From Closterium sp. Naga37s-1 (Eukaryota; Streptophyta; Zygnematophyceae; Desmidiales; Closteriaceae), in contig CANJKZ010000078.1 in assembly GCA_947471745.1 (NCBI GenBank), forward strand, positions 2,484,501 through 2,548,500: a stretch of 64,000 nt of DNA. Reading direction: 5' to 3'. Shown here in pieces: positions 30,605 to 41,917 of this stretch. The position numbers were made by a program, and so were the translations under genes. The notes under the pieces were generated by a model that had not been told where the DNA came from, did not search any database, and was given only the letters and a program-made list of their open reading frames with translations. Each line of letters starts with the position of its first letter. The stretch's first letter is position 1.

Positions 30605-32261
30605 TTAAGAAAGGTGGTCAATATCCGCGGTTCGCTTGCGGTTGAGATAATCAACAATAAGCGGAGAGTTTGCAAGCGAAGCGGATGACACCCACGTGTC
30701 GTCTTCACTGGTGCGGTCAGTCCAGCGGATTAAGAAATCCACGTGGCGGCCAGCTGCATCCAGGCGAACACGATGTGCCAAGATTTTGGACGGGTCAAGT
30801 GTCGGTTCCGGTACCGGGCGAGCCATTGGTGCAGCCTGTTGCCGTGCAATGTCGGTCGTGGCTGGCACGAACTTGCGAAGCAAGCTGACATGGAAGGCAT
30901 CGTGGATGCGCCAGTCGTCGGGGAGCAGCAGCTTCGCGGTGACAGGTGTCACCATCTTGATAATCCTGAAAGGCCCGCAGAATCGTGGCCGCGATTTCGA
31001 TGGGCCTGGCAAGCGCAGGTTCTTCGTGTCGAGGAGGACTAATTGCCCAGCTGTCAAGACGAGTTCCCATCGTAAAAGGTCGGCGTATTTTCGGGAAGTG
31101 GTATTCGCCTTGCGAATTGCGTTTGCATCTTTTTCGCGGACTTCCTGTAGTTCCGTCACGAATGTTTGTGACCGCGGGACCGGATTGTCGAGTGTAGTCG
31201 TGGTAGGCACCATCGGGTCCATCCCGTAATTAAAAAAGAACGGGGAGTGATTAGTCGTGCTGGACGGGGCATTGTTGAAGGCGAACTCCAACATGGCGAG
31301 CGAGTCTTCCCAGCGAGTAGGATCGGAGCAGTTGGTCCGTATCAGCTGTTCCATTATCTGATTGGTCCGCTCGGTCTGGCCATCCGTCTGTGGGTGGTAT
31401 GCGGAGGAGAATTGTAGTTTCGTGCCGTACTGTGCCCACGTTTCCTTCCAAAATTTCGACGTGAACTTCGGGTCTCGGTTGCTGATGATCGCCGAGGGAA
31501 TTCCGTGCAGTCGCACGACCGTTGAGATGAATAGACGCGCAGTTTCTTCAACTGTGATTGTCGTACGACACGGTGCGAAGTGCGCCATTTTCGTGAGGCG
31601 ATCGACGACGACGAGAACGGTGTCGTTGCCGGACGGTCCAGCTGGCATCCCCGTGACAAAATCCATTGTCACTTGTTGCCACGGTCATTCGGGTGGCTCG
31701 AGGGGTTGCAGCAGTCCAGCTGGCCGTTGACGTGTCGATTTCATGGCCTGGCACACCCTGCATGAGGACACATATCGCTGCACGTCGTTAGAGCAGTCAG
31801 GCCAATAATAGTGACGGTGCAGTAATTTCTGGTTTTTGTCAACCCCGAAATGTCTGGAGAAGTTTGAATCGTGGACCTCTTGGATAAGTAGCTCACGCGC
31901 CAGCCGGTAAGCGGGAACCCAGATCCGGTCAGTTCCGGCTTTTAGGTAGTAATCTCCTTTCTGCGTCGTGGCTTGCTGGTGGTTTCCAGTCGTGAAGAAC
32001 GGGTCCGTAGTATAGCCGTGGGTGAAGAGTCCGGTAAGTAACGGGTTCGAGTGGTGAATGAGTACTGCAGCGGATTGTACTGTCGGTCGGGTCAGGGCGC
32101 CGGCAATGTTATTTGCCCCCTTCTTGTACGTGATGCGATAGGTGAAGTGGCTTTCCATGTAGTCCAGCCACCGAATTTGTCGCGGGTTGAGGTTGGGCTG
32201 GGCTCGCAGATATTGGAGGGACTTGTGGTCCGTGCGAACAGTGACGTCGGCACCTACCAGG
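30605..32261 (-). pseudogene. pol: GYP-1 RNase H tail, integrase and chromodomain
   Basis: Same frame as the RNase H segment upstream. Integrase zinc region (H...H...CRVCQAMK, about 31800-31880), core with MDFVTGMP, then ISNRDPKF and HPQTDGQTERTNQ. The second catalytic residue, normally Asp in SDRDPKF, is Asn here (31478-31480). A TGA at 31685-31687 (Arg CGA expected) splits the integrase. The last 60 residues (KILAHRVRL...FLIRWTDRTSEDDTWVS...YLNRK) form a chromodomain, which in chromoviruses directs integration to marked chromatin. Confidence 0.9.
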
Positions 32262-33368
32262 TAGCATCACCACAGTTTGAATGCGTGGATAATGGCGAGC
32301 ATTTCTTTGTCGTGGATCGGGTAGTTGCGTTCGGCTGCTTGCAGCTTGCGTGACTCGTAAGCTATCGGCTGCAGTCCGTTCCTGAAATCCTGGAGTAGTA
32401 CTGCTCCGATCGCGAAATCGGAGGCGTCGGTGACGACTTCGAACGGCTTCGATGGGTCGGCGATGCGCAGCACAAGAGGGGAAACCAGGAAATTTTTCAA
32501 CTCCTGGAAAGCCGCTTCTGCCTCCTTCCCCCACACAAAATTCCTGTCCTTGTGCAGCAGGTTGGTTCGCGGGCCGGTTATCCCCGCCATATTCGGGATA
32601 AACCGCCGGACGTAATTCACGAACCCTAGAAAACTCTGCAGCTCCGTGATATTCGTCGGGGACTTCCACTCCTGTATGGTCATGATTTTCGCCGGGTCGA
32701 TTTTAATGCCGTCGCGTGAGACAATGTCCCAAAAACTCCAACTCTTGCTTAAGAAAATCGCACTTAGAGCCCTTGGTGATGAGTCGATTCTCCTGCAACC
32801 GTTTAAACACTTCGTCAAGGTCGCGGAGGTGGTGCTCCCGTGTCTTGCTAAAAATAAGGATATCCTCCAAGTAGACGATGACGCATCGGTCTAGAAGGTC
32901 CCGAAAAATCCTGTTCATGGTCAGCTGAAAAGTTGAGGGCGCGTTCGTGAGGCCGAAAGGCATCACGGTGAATTCGTAACTTCCGTAGCGGGTGCGAAAT
33001 GCAGTTTTGTGGCAGTCATCGGCGAAGACTCGGATTTGGTGGTAAGCACTTCGTAAGTCAATCTTCGAGAAATAACGAGCTCCGCGAAGTTGGTCAAGGA
33101 GGTCGTCGGTGCGTGGGATTGGGTAGCGAGACTTGATAGTCACCCGGTTTAGCGCACGATAGTCGATGCACATGCGAAGCCCGCCATCGTTTTTCGGAGT
33201 GAAGAGAATCGGTGCTGCGAAGGGAGATGTACTGGCTCGGATGAACCCTTCCTCCAACAGTGCATCGATTTGACTTCGCAACTCCTCGAGTTCCGGTTGG
33301 GTCAACTGCCATTGTGTCCGAACAGTCGGCTGCGCGCCAGGCTCCAGCTGGATTTTGTGGTCCTCAGG
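32262..33368 (-). pseudogene. pol: GYP-1 reverse transcriptase and RNase H
   Basis: RT motifs LRMCIDYRALN, KIDLRSAYHQI, MPFGLTNAPSTFQ, then VIVYLEDILIF at about 32850-32880. The catalytic YLDD is YLED (32862-32873), a conservative but normally inactivating change. A frameshift after LEFLGHCLT (near 32705-32720) moves the thumb and RNase H (FEVVTDASDFAIGAVL, YPIHDKEMLAIIHAFKLW) to another frame. A TGA at 32267-32269 follows KLW. TGA at 33369-33371 separates it from protease. Confidence 0.9.
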
Positions 33369-34193
33369 TCACTCGGGTGGTAGTCCAGGAGGCAGGTCGT
33401 CGGGGAAAATATCGCGGTACTGTCGAATCAGCTCCGCTAAGTCCGGTGGTACAGCTGCACACAGCTTCTCGATGTCCTTTCTGTCGGTGTCCACCGTTAA
33501 CTCGCGTAAGCAAACAGCGAACAGCTGTGCGCCCTTGTTGAAGTGTCGAGCTATAGTGACAGCTTTGACGCACGGGGCTTGGATGTAGTCAGGTGTCCAT
33601 GCAGGCAGCTTAATCAGCCCCTCGTGCTTGCTGATGCAGCACGATCCCGTTGTCCAGTCGATGAAGGGGTTGTGCCGTCGCAGCCAATCACGTCCCAACA
33701 GCACGTCGCAGCCATCCAGCGTCGTCGCGAGGAACTTCATGCTGAAGCCGAAATCGTCGCCGCATTCAATCCGAACCGTCCGTGTTTCTTCCAATATTGC
33801 CAGAGGCGTCCCATCCACGAGGCGAGCGTCGATTTCGGGCAGACACCTGTCAAGTTGCAGCTTGCATTTTTTTGCTGTCGCCAAGTTGAAGAGGCTATGG
33901 CTGGCCCCTCCATCGCCGAACATTTTTAAGTTATATTTTAATACCTTGCCAGCGACCAGCACAGGGTGATCCACATGAGTATCCCCGTTATTCGGCCGAG
34001 TGCGATCGATTGCATGAATCGGAACCACGACTCGGTGGGGATGGTGGTGTTCGGGCGACGGAGCACAGTCAGTAAATGGCCCGCTAATTACTGACCTTTT
34101 CCATTTCCCTGCTCCTTCCTGTCGTTCCCCGTCAGCGGCGTTTTCTCGTGGCAGTCGCGCATTAAGTGACCCATCTTCCCACACCGATAACAC
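33369..34193 (-). pseudogene. pol: GYP-1 protease
   Basis: An open frame of 274 codons overlaps the end of gag in another frame, so a frameshift would be needed for Gag-Pol. The retropepsin-like region has MFGDGGASHSLF (canonical DSG/DTG reads DGG here) and VLLGRDWL. The C-terminal part (FNKGAQLFAV...PPDLAELIRQYRDIFPDDLPPGLPPE) is the usual spacer before RT and ends in TGA where Arg is expected. Confidence 0.8.
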
Positions 34194-35131
34194 GGTTCCT
34201 TAGGAGGGCGGTCGGGTGTATGGACGACGTTGATTGTGGCCCGATGGGTCTGGCCACGAAGACGGATTCCCTCCCGGGAAGCCGTTCTTGCATACTGCAT
34301 CAGCGCATCAATGGACTCTGCCAGCCATACTGCTTCCAGGAATGTTGTCGGGCGGCTCCTGCGGACCTCGTACTGTATCTCATATTTTAGGCTGCTGATG
34401 TATTTATCCAACCGTTCCGCTTCTGACATGTCATCCACTTGGTCGGCGAGTCCCATAAATGACGCCGTGTAGTCTTGGACAGATGCCATCTGCGACCAGG
34501 CACGCAGCTTCATGCGAGCTTGCTCCGAGGCAGATACGTGCTCGAAGCGATCCCGTAAGGCTGTGCCCCACTCTCTCCATGTGCGTATCTTGGTCACTCC
34601 GAAGATCGACTCTGCCACTTGATTAGTCACTGTTGAGGTCCCGTCTGCCGCATGTGTCACACCTGTCGGGGTCCCCGTTTCTAGGGTTCGGCGCCACCAC
34701 TCAAGCGCTGCACCTCGGAGAAGAGAAACGGCATAATTAATGCGCATGGCATCATCGGTTACTCCTGCTGCAGTGAAAAAGACTTCGACTCCAAACAACC
34801 ACCCTTTCACCGTAATCGTCTTGTCCGTAGGATTAAACGGGGGTGGGTTGGCAGGTTTAATCTTGATCGTCGTTACTGCAGCTGGTGCCGATGCCGCTCG
34901 CTGCCTGTCCTCTTCTTCGAAGTCACGTGTGAGCGCGTCCAACGGGTTGCTCACCGCTTGACTGTTGCCCTCGCCTTCGTCATCGGGCGACTCCTGACGC
35001 GCTTCACCTCGCGCCTGGCGTAGCTCGGCGTTTTCTCCACGTAGTGTTGTCACTTCCGCCATTAATGTCTTCATGCCCTCTTGCATTTCTGCCACTTGCG
35101 CCATGAGTCTGTTAACCGCCTCTTGATCCAT
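34088..35131 (-). CDS. gag: GYP-1 Gag
   Basis: An open frame of about 347 codons starts from ATG 35129-35131 (MDQEAVNRLMAQVAEMQEGM). The frame also extends upstream to 35284, but this start lies after the primer site and begins the conserved coiled-coil-like segment (about residues 1-40, VAEMQEGMKTLMAEVTTLRGE). The gypsy Gag core follows (WLFGVEVFFTAAGV...ALEWWRRTL...WREWGTALRDRF). A CCHC knuckle CYRCGKMGHLMRDC sits near the C-terminus. It is the only GYP-1 gene without an internal stop. Confidence 0.85.
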   Translation of the reverse strand: MDQEAVNRLMAQVAEMQEGMKTLMAEVTTLRGENAELRQARGEARQESPDDEGEGNSQAVSNPLDALTRDFEEEDRQRAASAPAAVTTIKIKPANPPPFNPTDKTITVKGWLFGVEVFFTAAGVTDDAMRINYAVSLLRGAALEWWRRTLETGTPTGVTHAADGTSTVTNQVAESIFGVTKIRTWREWGTALRDRFEHVSASEQARMKLRAWSQMASVQDYTASFMGLADQVDDMSEAERLDKYISSLKYEIQYEVRRSRPTTFLEAVWLAESIDALMQYARTASREGIRLRGQTHRATINVVHTPDRPPKEPCYRCGKMGHLMRDCHEKTPLTGNDRKEQGNGKGQ

Positions 35132-35319
35132 ATGTCGAGCACTTCGTCGGGTGGGCAAGCGGGTCTCCGTGGCCTTCAGGCAAAGTGGAAAACACAAACT
35201 ATCGGAGTCGGGCAGGTTTGAATTAACAAACCTTGCGGCCAACCGTCGTGTAGTCCACTTATACCAGCCAACCCGTGCCACCAAACTACCCTCGAAAAGC
35301 GGGGTGAACTAGAAAAGTA

Positions 35320-35331
35320 GCTCTGATACCA
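35320..35331 (-). other. GYP-1 primer-binding site
   Basis: TGGTATCAGAGC on the minus strand, two bases from the LTR end: a perfect initiator tRNA-Met site. Confidence 0.88.
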
Positions 35332-35333
35332 GG

Positions 35334-35612
35334 TGTTATGAGTTGTAAAAGAGAGTGCGCAGTTTAACGAATAACGAGAAGTGATTGAACAGACTGATTA
35401 TACAATGAAGGCACACGCTGATATAGTGAGTAGGCTAGCTAGGAGGGAACTTCGGGTGAGTGAGGTTGGGTGCAGGTTTGGCGAAGAGGAAAGCCGAAGG
35501 CGACACGAGGAGGCTCGGCATCGTTGATGTCGGCCAAGCGTGCAGAGTCCGAAAATCGGGGCTGTACGCAAAGCAGTCAACCGCGATAAGGAATTCGGGA
35601 AAATTCCTTACA
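35334..35612 (-). repeat. GYP-1 5' LTR
   Basis: 279 bp, 8 differences from 30314-30592, followed by the GACTT duplication at 35613-35617. Confidence 0.93.
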
Positions 35613-35999
35613 GACTTACAGTTCAGTTACGAGAGTGTAGTTTTGGCAATGGGCGCTTCGGAAAAGTTGCCCAGAGTTACCTGGTTTGCTTGGGCGACCA
35701 AGGCATCGAATTCGTGATAGGCTGTCGATTCTAAGTTAAGCTTGGGTAAGATTACGCCTCTCGCTGACTACAGTAGCTGGTTCTCGACTACTTAAGATCC
35801 AATTTCAATAGCTGTATAGGGACCACACAATCTGAGCACAAGCAAATGGCCACAAGGCCAGTTCACATGCAGAGATATATAAAATAGAACAAACAGTACA
35901 GTGATCACACCCTAGCAAGGGTAAGCATGCAGGTATATATACAGATCACAGTACAAGCAAAGTCACGCAGTGAGTAACTAAGGCAAAGTAGGCACAAGG

Positions 36000-37640
36000 C
36001 CTAAAACAGTACAGAAACGCTGATGATCACCAGACTGAAGTGCCTTTGTGAATATATAAGCAGTGTTGGCCCTAGTGGCCACGTAAGCAAGACGAAGGTG
36101 ACCATGCTACTGCAACTCTCGATCAAGGAAGTAACGCAGAGCGATGTGCTTCGTTCTGTACTCCAACCTGTGCTCCAGACACAAGGCAATCATGGCCTTG
36201 TTGTCTACGTACAGAACTAGAGAAGAACGGGGCCGCTCTCCCTAGTCAGTCAGCAGGTAGGTGAGCCAGCGTAATTCCTGCGCAGCCATGGCCCCTGCGT
36301 AGATCTAAGCCTCACAACTAGAACTGAGATCAGAAGACGAGCGGGTAGACCGCCAAGAAACAGAGCCGGAGCCAAGGCTGAAAGTGTAACCCTGTGACGA
36401 CCGCTGCGTAGCCAATTCATCAACCGAAGAAGCATCTGCGTGGCCAGTGAGGACAAATGGACCCCGTCCTCCAAGCACGAGCCCCATGCCCGATGTACTG
36501 CACAAGTAACGCAACACCCTCTTAGCGGCCTCCCAGTGCTCTGGTCGGTGTCTCCCGGGCGCAACGTAGCGTGCCAGGATGCTAAGAGGGTAGGCAAGGT
36601 CAGGTCGAGTGCAGGTCATCAAGTACATGAGGCGGCCCACAAGCTCTGGATACAGGCCACTCGGCTCTATGGACTCGTCCGAAGGTGGAGCTGAGAGTGA
36701 GTGACCGGTAGGCAGAAGAGTGGACTGTGGGGAGGAGTACCGGAAGCCGAAGCGCTGAATGACCTGATGCACCATGTGTGACTGAGTCAGGGTGATGGTG
36801 CGCCGTGCTCTGTCCCGGGTGATATGCAAGCCAAGATAGCTGCACAGCTCACCCAGGTCAGTGCATGTGTGTCTCTTCTGTAGCTCCGACTTCACAAGGG
36901 CCAGTGCCTCAGTGTTATAAGTGGCAAAGACCAAGTCGACGACGTACATGAGGACATAGAACGGCGGCAGCAAGGTGTCGGTCCGTAGAAACAGCGACGG
37001 GTCAGCAGTCGAAGGAGTAAACCCAAGAGCCGCAAGTGTCGTCCTCAGTGTGTCGTGCCACTCGCGAGGCGCCTGGCGGAGACCGTAGACTAGCCGCCGG
37101 AGGCTCCACTGGGTACCAGCAGGAAATGACCCAGTGAAGCCAGGTGGGCGGCGCAACCAGATCTCCTCGTGCAGGTTGCCCTTCAAGAAAGCTGTGCTGA
37201 AGTCAAGAGAGTGCAGCTCGTAGTCACGCTGAGCTGCAACGTGCAGCAACACCCGAAGAGTAGTCATCTTTGGGGTAGGGGAGAAGGTCTGGAAGAAGTC
37301 AACTCCCTGTCGCTGGCTAAAGCCTCGTGCAACGTAACGAACCTTGAAGGAAGGCGGAGAACCCGGCGGACGCTTCACCCTGAAGATCCACATGCCATCG
37401 ACTATGTTCGCCCCAGAAGAAGGAACTGCGTCGACGTAGGTGCCTGCGGACTTCCAAGATGCCATCTCTGCGTCCATAGCTGTCTGCCACTGAGAGTAGT
37501 AGGGACTTATAATCGCCTCTGCGTAAGAGCGCGGGGTCGGGATGTCTGGTGCATCCGGGTCTACCTCAGGGGCAAGCAGCATGGCCACGAGATGAGGTAC
37601 AGCAGCCGCAAGACTCTCAAAGTCCTCCTACCTGTCCTCA
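36000..37640 (-). pseudogene. pol: COP-G RT and RNase H
   Basis: A long frame (36305-37588) covers SYAEAIISPYYSQWQ, ARGFSQRQGVDFFQTF, STAFLKGNLHEEIW, VYGLRQAPREWHD and the RT palm. YVDD reads YVVD: the first catalytic Asp (GAC) is Val (GTC) at 36938-36940. RNase H starts normally (HADASSVDEL) and is stopped by TAG at 36305-36307 where Glu is expected (CEAEIY). The rest of RNase H continues to about 36000. TAG at 37628-37630, in the context GACAGGTAGGAGG, is shared with COP-E. Confidence 0.87.
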
Positions 37641-38128
37641 AGGACGTCCGTGCCAAGAGCACACTCACCCACGACGGACGGAGGACAGGTAGACTCAGAC
37701 TCAGCAACAAGTGCAGTGGCTTAGTCAAGACGACAAGTGGCAGCAAAGTCAACCAGCTCACCAACGAGGGCAGACGCAGCAGTAGACTCAAAAGAAGGGT
37801 CAGTGACAACAGTGGCGAGAAGACAAGGGACAGTGGGATTGGCAGGATGAGCGAGGTCAGACTCAGGGTCAGGAACGGCAGGAAGAGAGGATGCAGGAGG
37901 AGGCGGCAGGGGAACGCACAGTGGCAGAGAGGAAGGACGAAGTGCCATAACGTGCGTGCCTGGGACAGGAGGAGGACGCGGACGAGGAACACGACGACCT
38001 GTGCGAACAGCGCAAACAGGCGAGGTAGGACGAGACTCAGGCTCACGACGCTCTGTAAAAGAGTCTGTCTGCTCAGCGTAAGGAAAAGGAGCAGGTAGCG
38101 GGGAGTCTGGCTAGAACTGTGGCTGCGA

Positions 38129-39091
38129 CTAGTGAGGCGGTGGACTCAGTAAGCTAGGAGGAAGGCCAGTAGAAGACGGGAGACTAAGAACCTGGCGAAG
38201 GACCGAGTCAGGTGGCGGCAGAGACGACGGAGGTGACGGAACGAAAGATGGTCGCCGCTGCACAGTGCCTCCAGCACCAGTACCGCCAGCTCCAGTACCC
38301 CCAACTCCAGCGCCTCCAGCTCCAGTGCCTCCAGCTCCAGCGCCTCCAGCTCCAGCTCCAGCGCCTCCAGCACCAGGGCCTCCAGCTCCAACTCCTCTAG
38401 CTCCAGCGCCGCCAGCGCCAGGGTCTCCAGCTCCAGTGCCTCCAACGCCAGGGTCTCCAGCTCCTCCAGCTCCAGCGCCAGGGTCTCCAGCTCCAGCTCC
38501 TCCATCACCACCAGCCCCAGCAGCTCCAGTACCGCTAGTAGAAGCACCTCCAGGACCACCAGCACCACCACGTCCTGTACCTCCAGCTCCATCACAAACT
38601 CCAGCACCTCCAAGACTCGTAGCTCCAGCACCTCCAACTCCAGTGCCTCCAGCAGCAGAGCCTCCAACTCCTGCAATGCCACCCCTAAGGCGTGTGCGCT
38701 GAGCAAACCACTCGCACAGCTGCTGCGGGGAGAGAGGCTTCCGCCGAGTTGACAGTCGTGGCGAGGCACCCGCAGGACCTCCAGCAGACGCACTACCCCT
38801 AGGCTCAGCACCCCCAGACTCCGCACCCTCAGACTCAGCACCCCCAGGCTCCGCACCCTCAGGCTCAGTACCCCTAGGCTCCGCACCCCTAGGCTCAGCA
38901 CCCCCAGACTCCGCACCCACAGACTCAGCACCCCCAGGGTCCGCACTCGCAAGCTCAGCACCCCCAGACACAGCACCCCCAGACACATCACCCCCAGACG
39001 CAGCACCCGAAGACGCAGCACCTCTAGTAGCACCTGAGTCTACAGCGACCTCGACAGGCACAGTCTCAGGGAGTGGGTCTACCTGAGACAC
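38129..39091 (-). pseudogene. COP-G Gly/Ala linker
   Basis: 320 open codons of the family linker: block 1 (GAEPRGAEPRGTEPEGAEPGGAE, about 38780-39030) and block 2 (GAGGAGAGGTGAGG, about 38265-38660), then the conserved [13 protein letters not shown] segment leading to RT. The region between this and RT (37640-38128) keeps family Pro/Ser-rich sequence with stops, including TAG near 38113. Confidence 0.8.
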
Positions 39092-40633
39092 ACCTGAGGG
39101 AGCACGACCCTGAAGGGGGAGGGGGTCTACCGGAGGTGGACCTGGAGCGAGGAAGAGCAGCGGGGGGGGAGAGGGGCAGTGCGGTAGGGGAAGAGATGCT
39201 AAAAGGGAACTGACTCGTCAAACGTGACATCCAGAGAGGGGAGGACACAGCACGAGGTGGGGTGGTAAAACTGCTAGGCAGGCACGTCAGGGGGAAAGAC
39301 AAGGAAGACGCAGGGAATGGCGCGGGAGGAGAGCTTGTCCGCGAAACACCGACGCATCGCCAACCTTCCCCTTCCAATGCAGTGTGGGTGAGGTCTTCGG
39401 CAAGGAGACACGGGGCCAGAGGTTGAGCTGATGCGCAGCGTACCGCACGGAAAACGGCCACAGAAAATGGGGAGCAGCCGCATGGATTATGGAGGTAGGA
39501 GCCACCTCCATGACTAAGCCAATGCGGCGCTCAGCAATCCCATTCTGCTGAGGGGAGACCGGAAGTGAGAACGATTGGAGGATGCCCTCCCCACGACAAA
39601 AGTCCTGCAAGAGGTCGGAGGAGAACTCACCACCTCTGTCAGAGTGCAGACGCAGGACAGGAAGGTCCTCGTGAAACCGCTCGCGGAGCTGGAGACGGAT
39701 TGCGCGGATCCAAGGGATCAAGACATCAAGGACTTCACCCTTGCTGCGCATGGGGAAGACCGTGGTGTAACGCGTGTATTCGTGAACAACCAGCAGAAAG
39801 TAGCGCTCGCGGCCCTGTCCACTGACGCGGGCTGGGCCCCACACGTCCATGTGGAGAGTCTGCAGGGGAGAAGTCGTCAGGGGAAACGAGGAGGAGTGAG
39901 GAGCGGCGCGCTGCTGCCCCTCGACGCAAGGAAGGCAAGGCGGGGCAGGCGAGGGCCGGAGGGGAGGCAAAGACCTGGGAAGACCAGAAACAAAGAGGCG
40001 GGAGTGCATGCCACGAAGGCGTGGCAGGGAGGGGTGACCAAGGCGGTGGTGCCACGGGAGAGTTTGGTGCGACAGGAGGCGACACGAGCAAGGGGGTGCT
40101 ACTGGACCTGACGCTGACACCTGGGCAGACGCAGCTACCTTAGGAGGCTCGGTAGCCAGTGTGTACAGACTCGACCCAGGCCGACGGGTGAACGTGGCCA
40201 GGTGACGGTCCATCCGTGTACACGTGCAGATTGACACACGCTGACCTCCAGGAGTGGTGCTAGTGACCATCGCATCCTGGAGGGCAGCGGTACTCACCAA
40301 GTTCGTAGAGAACGAGGGGAGGTGAAGACCTAAGAGTGACCCGGATGGAACCACCGGACACGGGAGAACAGTGGAGGAACAGGCAAGAACTGGGCCCCGT
40401 GAGGGGTCAGCCAGTTTGACCGGTACAGGTGGAGAGAGAGGAGTGAGAGTGGTGCTGTCGCGAAAGAAACAACGAGAAGCACCTGAGTCAAGTGTAAAGG
40501 TATGCAAGGCCTCAGCAGGCGCAGTACAAGGGAGAGCAGACTCACTAGCACCTAGAGCAGCAGCCTCTATACCTGGGTCAGGCGGCACACATAGGTAATA
40601 GTCACCCTTAGCACTAATAGACAAGGCATGCAT
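39092..40633 (-). pseudogene. pol: COP-G Gag tail, protease and integrase
   Basis: One frame (39287-40633) joins the Gag tail (MHALSISAKGDYYLCVPPDP) to protease (LHTFTLDSGASRCFFRD) and integrase (HHRLGHPSLPRLRGM...CLPC, HMDVWGPARV, LHSDRGGEFSSD, PQQNGIAERRIG). This shows that Gag and Pol share a frame in this family. A deletion near 39340 removes about 12 codons (VWGSRAFVRDTS) and shifts the frame for the integrase C-terminus. Confidence 0.88.
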
Positions 40634-40639
40634 GGCAGC

Positions 40640-41917
40640 AAGGATAGCATCATAGTCAAGATCAAAGATAGCAACTCGAGACCTAAGCAGCTCTGCCCAG
40701 CGGGGGCACTCGGCCTCGTCACCAAACTCTGCGCGCCAAGCATCGTCTAGGCAAGAGAAGCAGTGGTGCTGATTGTGAGGCTTCCCGCATGTTTGACCAG
40801 CATGGTCACCCGTGCGAATGACATACGGACAGCTAACACTACCCCCAGACGCCCCACGCGCAGCAAACGCTGCTGGGGCGAAGGGGTCTCGCTCCGACGC
40901 TGCTGCTGCTGCCTTTGGCCACTGCCAGAACCTCCCCTCTGAACAGCTCCACCGTGACTGCCACCACTCCCACGGCTGCCACGACGGCCACCCCCACTGC
41001 CTCCACCGCTACCGCCACCAAAGCCTCCACTCCCGCCACCACTCCCACCGCTGCCACCGCCTCCGCTACCTCCACCACCTCCACTGTAGCCACCACCACC
41101 ACCCCCGCTGCCTCCTCCACCACTCCTGCCACCCTTGCCCTTGCTGCTGCGGCGCTTCCCACCAATAGCAGAAGCGGCCCCGACATCCTTAGCACCAAGG
41201 ACTTCAACAGCAGCAGCAGAAGCGTAGGAGTGGGCAAGGGGGGAGGGGGAACACCCCTCAAAGAAGGGTGTGCGAGGAGTGCCACGAGCAGCACCTACAG
41301 CGACTACGCTAGTCTCAGCTGCAAGGAGGTGCTTCTCGAGCAGGTCGACAGTGAGGTCAGTGGGGTGAAGTGCGAGAAAATGGTCCCTGACTGCGCGAAG
41401 AGAGTCAGGGAGGCGGGTGACTATGAAGTAGAGAGTGATGTACATCGAGGGGTGGGTTCCTATCTAGGAACTCGGTTGGGAGGTTAGAGCGGCAGCGAGC
41501 GTCTCTAGTGCGAAGGTGGGTAACTAGGTCCTCTACCGTGGCAAAGGCGGACAGCTCGGGAAACAGGTATGGCAGTAGAAGACGGCCTAGAGCAGCAGTG
41601 GCAGGGGAGAAGTAACGGGCTACTACAGCGTCGTACAGTGCTTTAGCTGTCTCGTGCTGTCCGAAGTGAGCGCGTTCGGCTTACGGCAGGTGGTTGCGAA
41701 CGGCTAAGCGGGCAGCAGCGTCACGGGTAAGCCACTGTGAGCGAGTTGCACTGTCAGCTGTGGCGGGAGGGGCGAGAGAGGCTCCAGACATGTGATCAAA
41801 CAACGAAACGGTGTCTCTAGAATCGCTCAGTAGGTACAGCTGTAAGTCGTCGAGCCATGTATCGAACTGAATCGGACGGCCCTCATGATTGAAGCTGAGT
41901 ACACTGAGAGAAGCCAT
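40640..41917 (-). pseudogene. gag: COP-G Gag
   Basis: Start ATG 41915-41917 (MASLSVLSFNHEGRPIQFDT). A TAA at 41681-41683 follows NHLP where other copies continue AERAHF. The frame changes at the CCC-rich site before MYITLYFIVTRLPD. The glycine tract includes SGGGGGYSGGGGGSGG runs, and the conserved TPSPQQ segment follows. The Cys/His cluster lies in shifted frames near 40740-40850. Confidence 0.83.

Larger units (their letters stand above)
30314..35612 (-). mobile_element. GYP-1: Ty3/gypsy chromovirus
   Basis: 279-bp LTRs at 30314-30592 and 35334-35612 (8 differences, 7 of them transitions), primer site at 35320-35331, a G-rich polypurine tract beside the left LTR (30593-30605), and TSD GACTT. 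The TSD copies are at 28620-28624 and 35613-35617 because TRIM-1 separates the first two LTR bases. The order gag, protease, RT, RNase H, integrase, chromodomain is that of chromoviruses. It is inactive: several stops, a frameshift and altered catalytic residues in RT and integrase. Confidence 0.93.
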
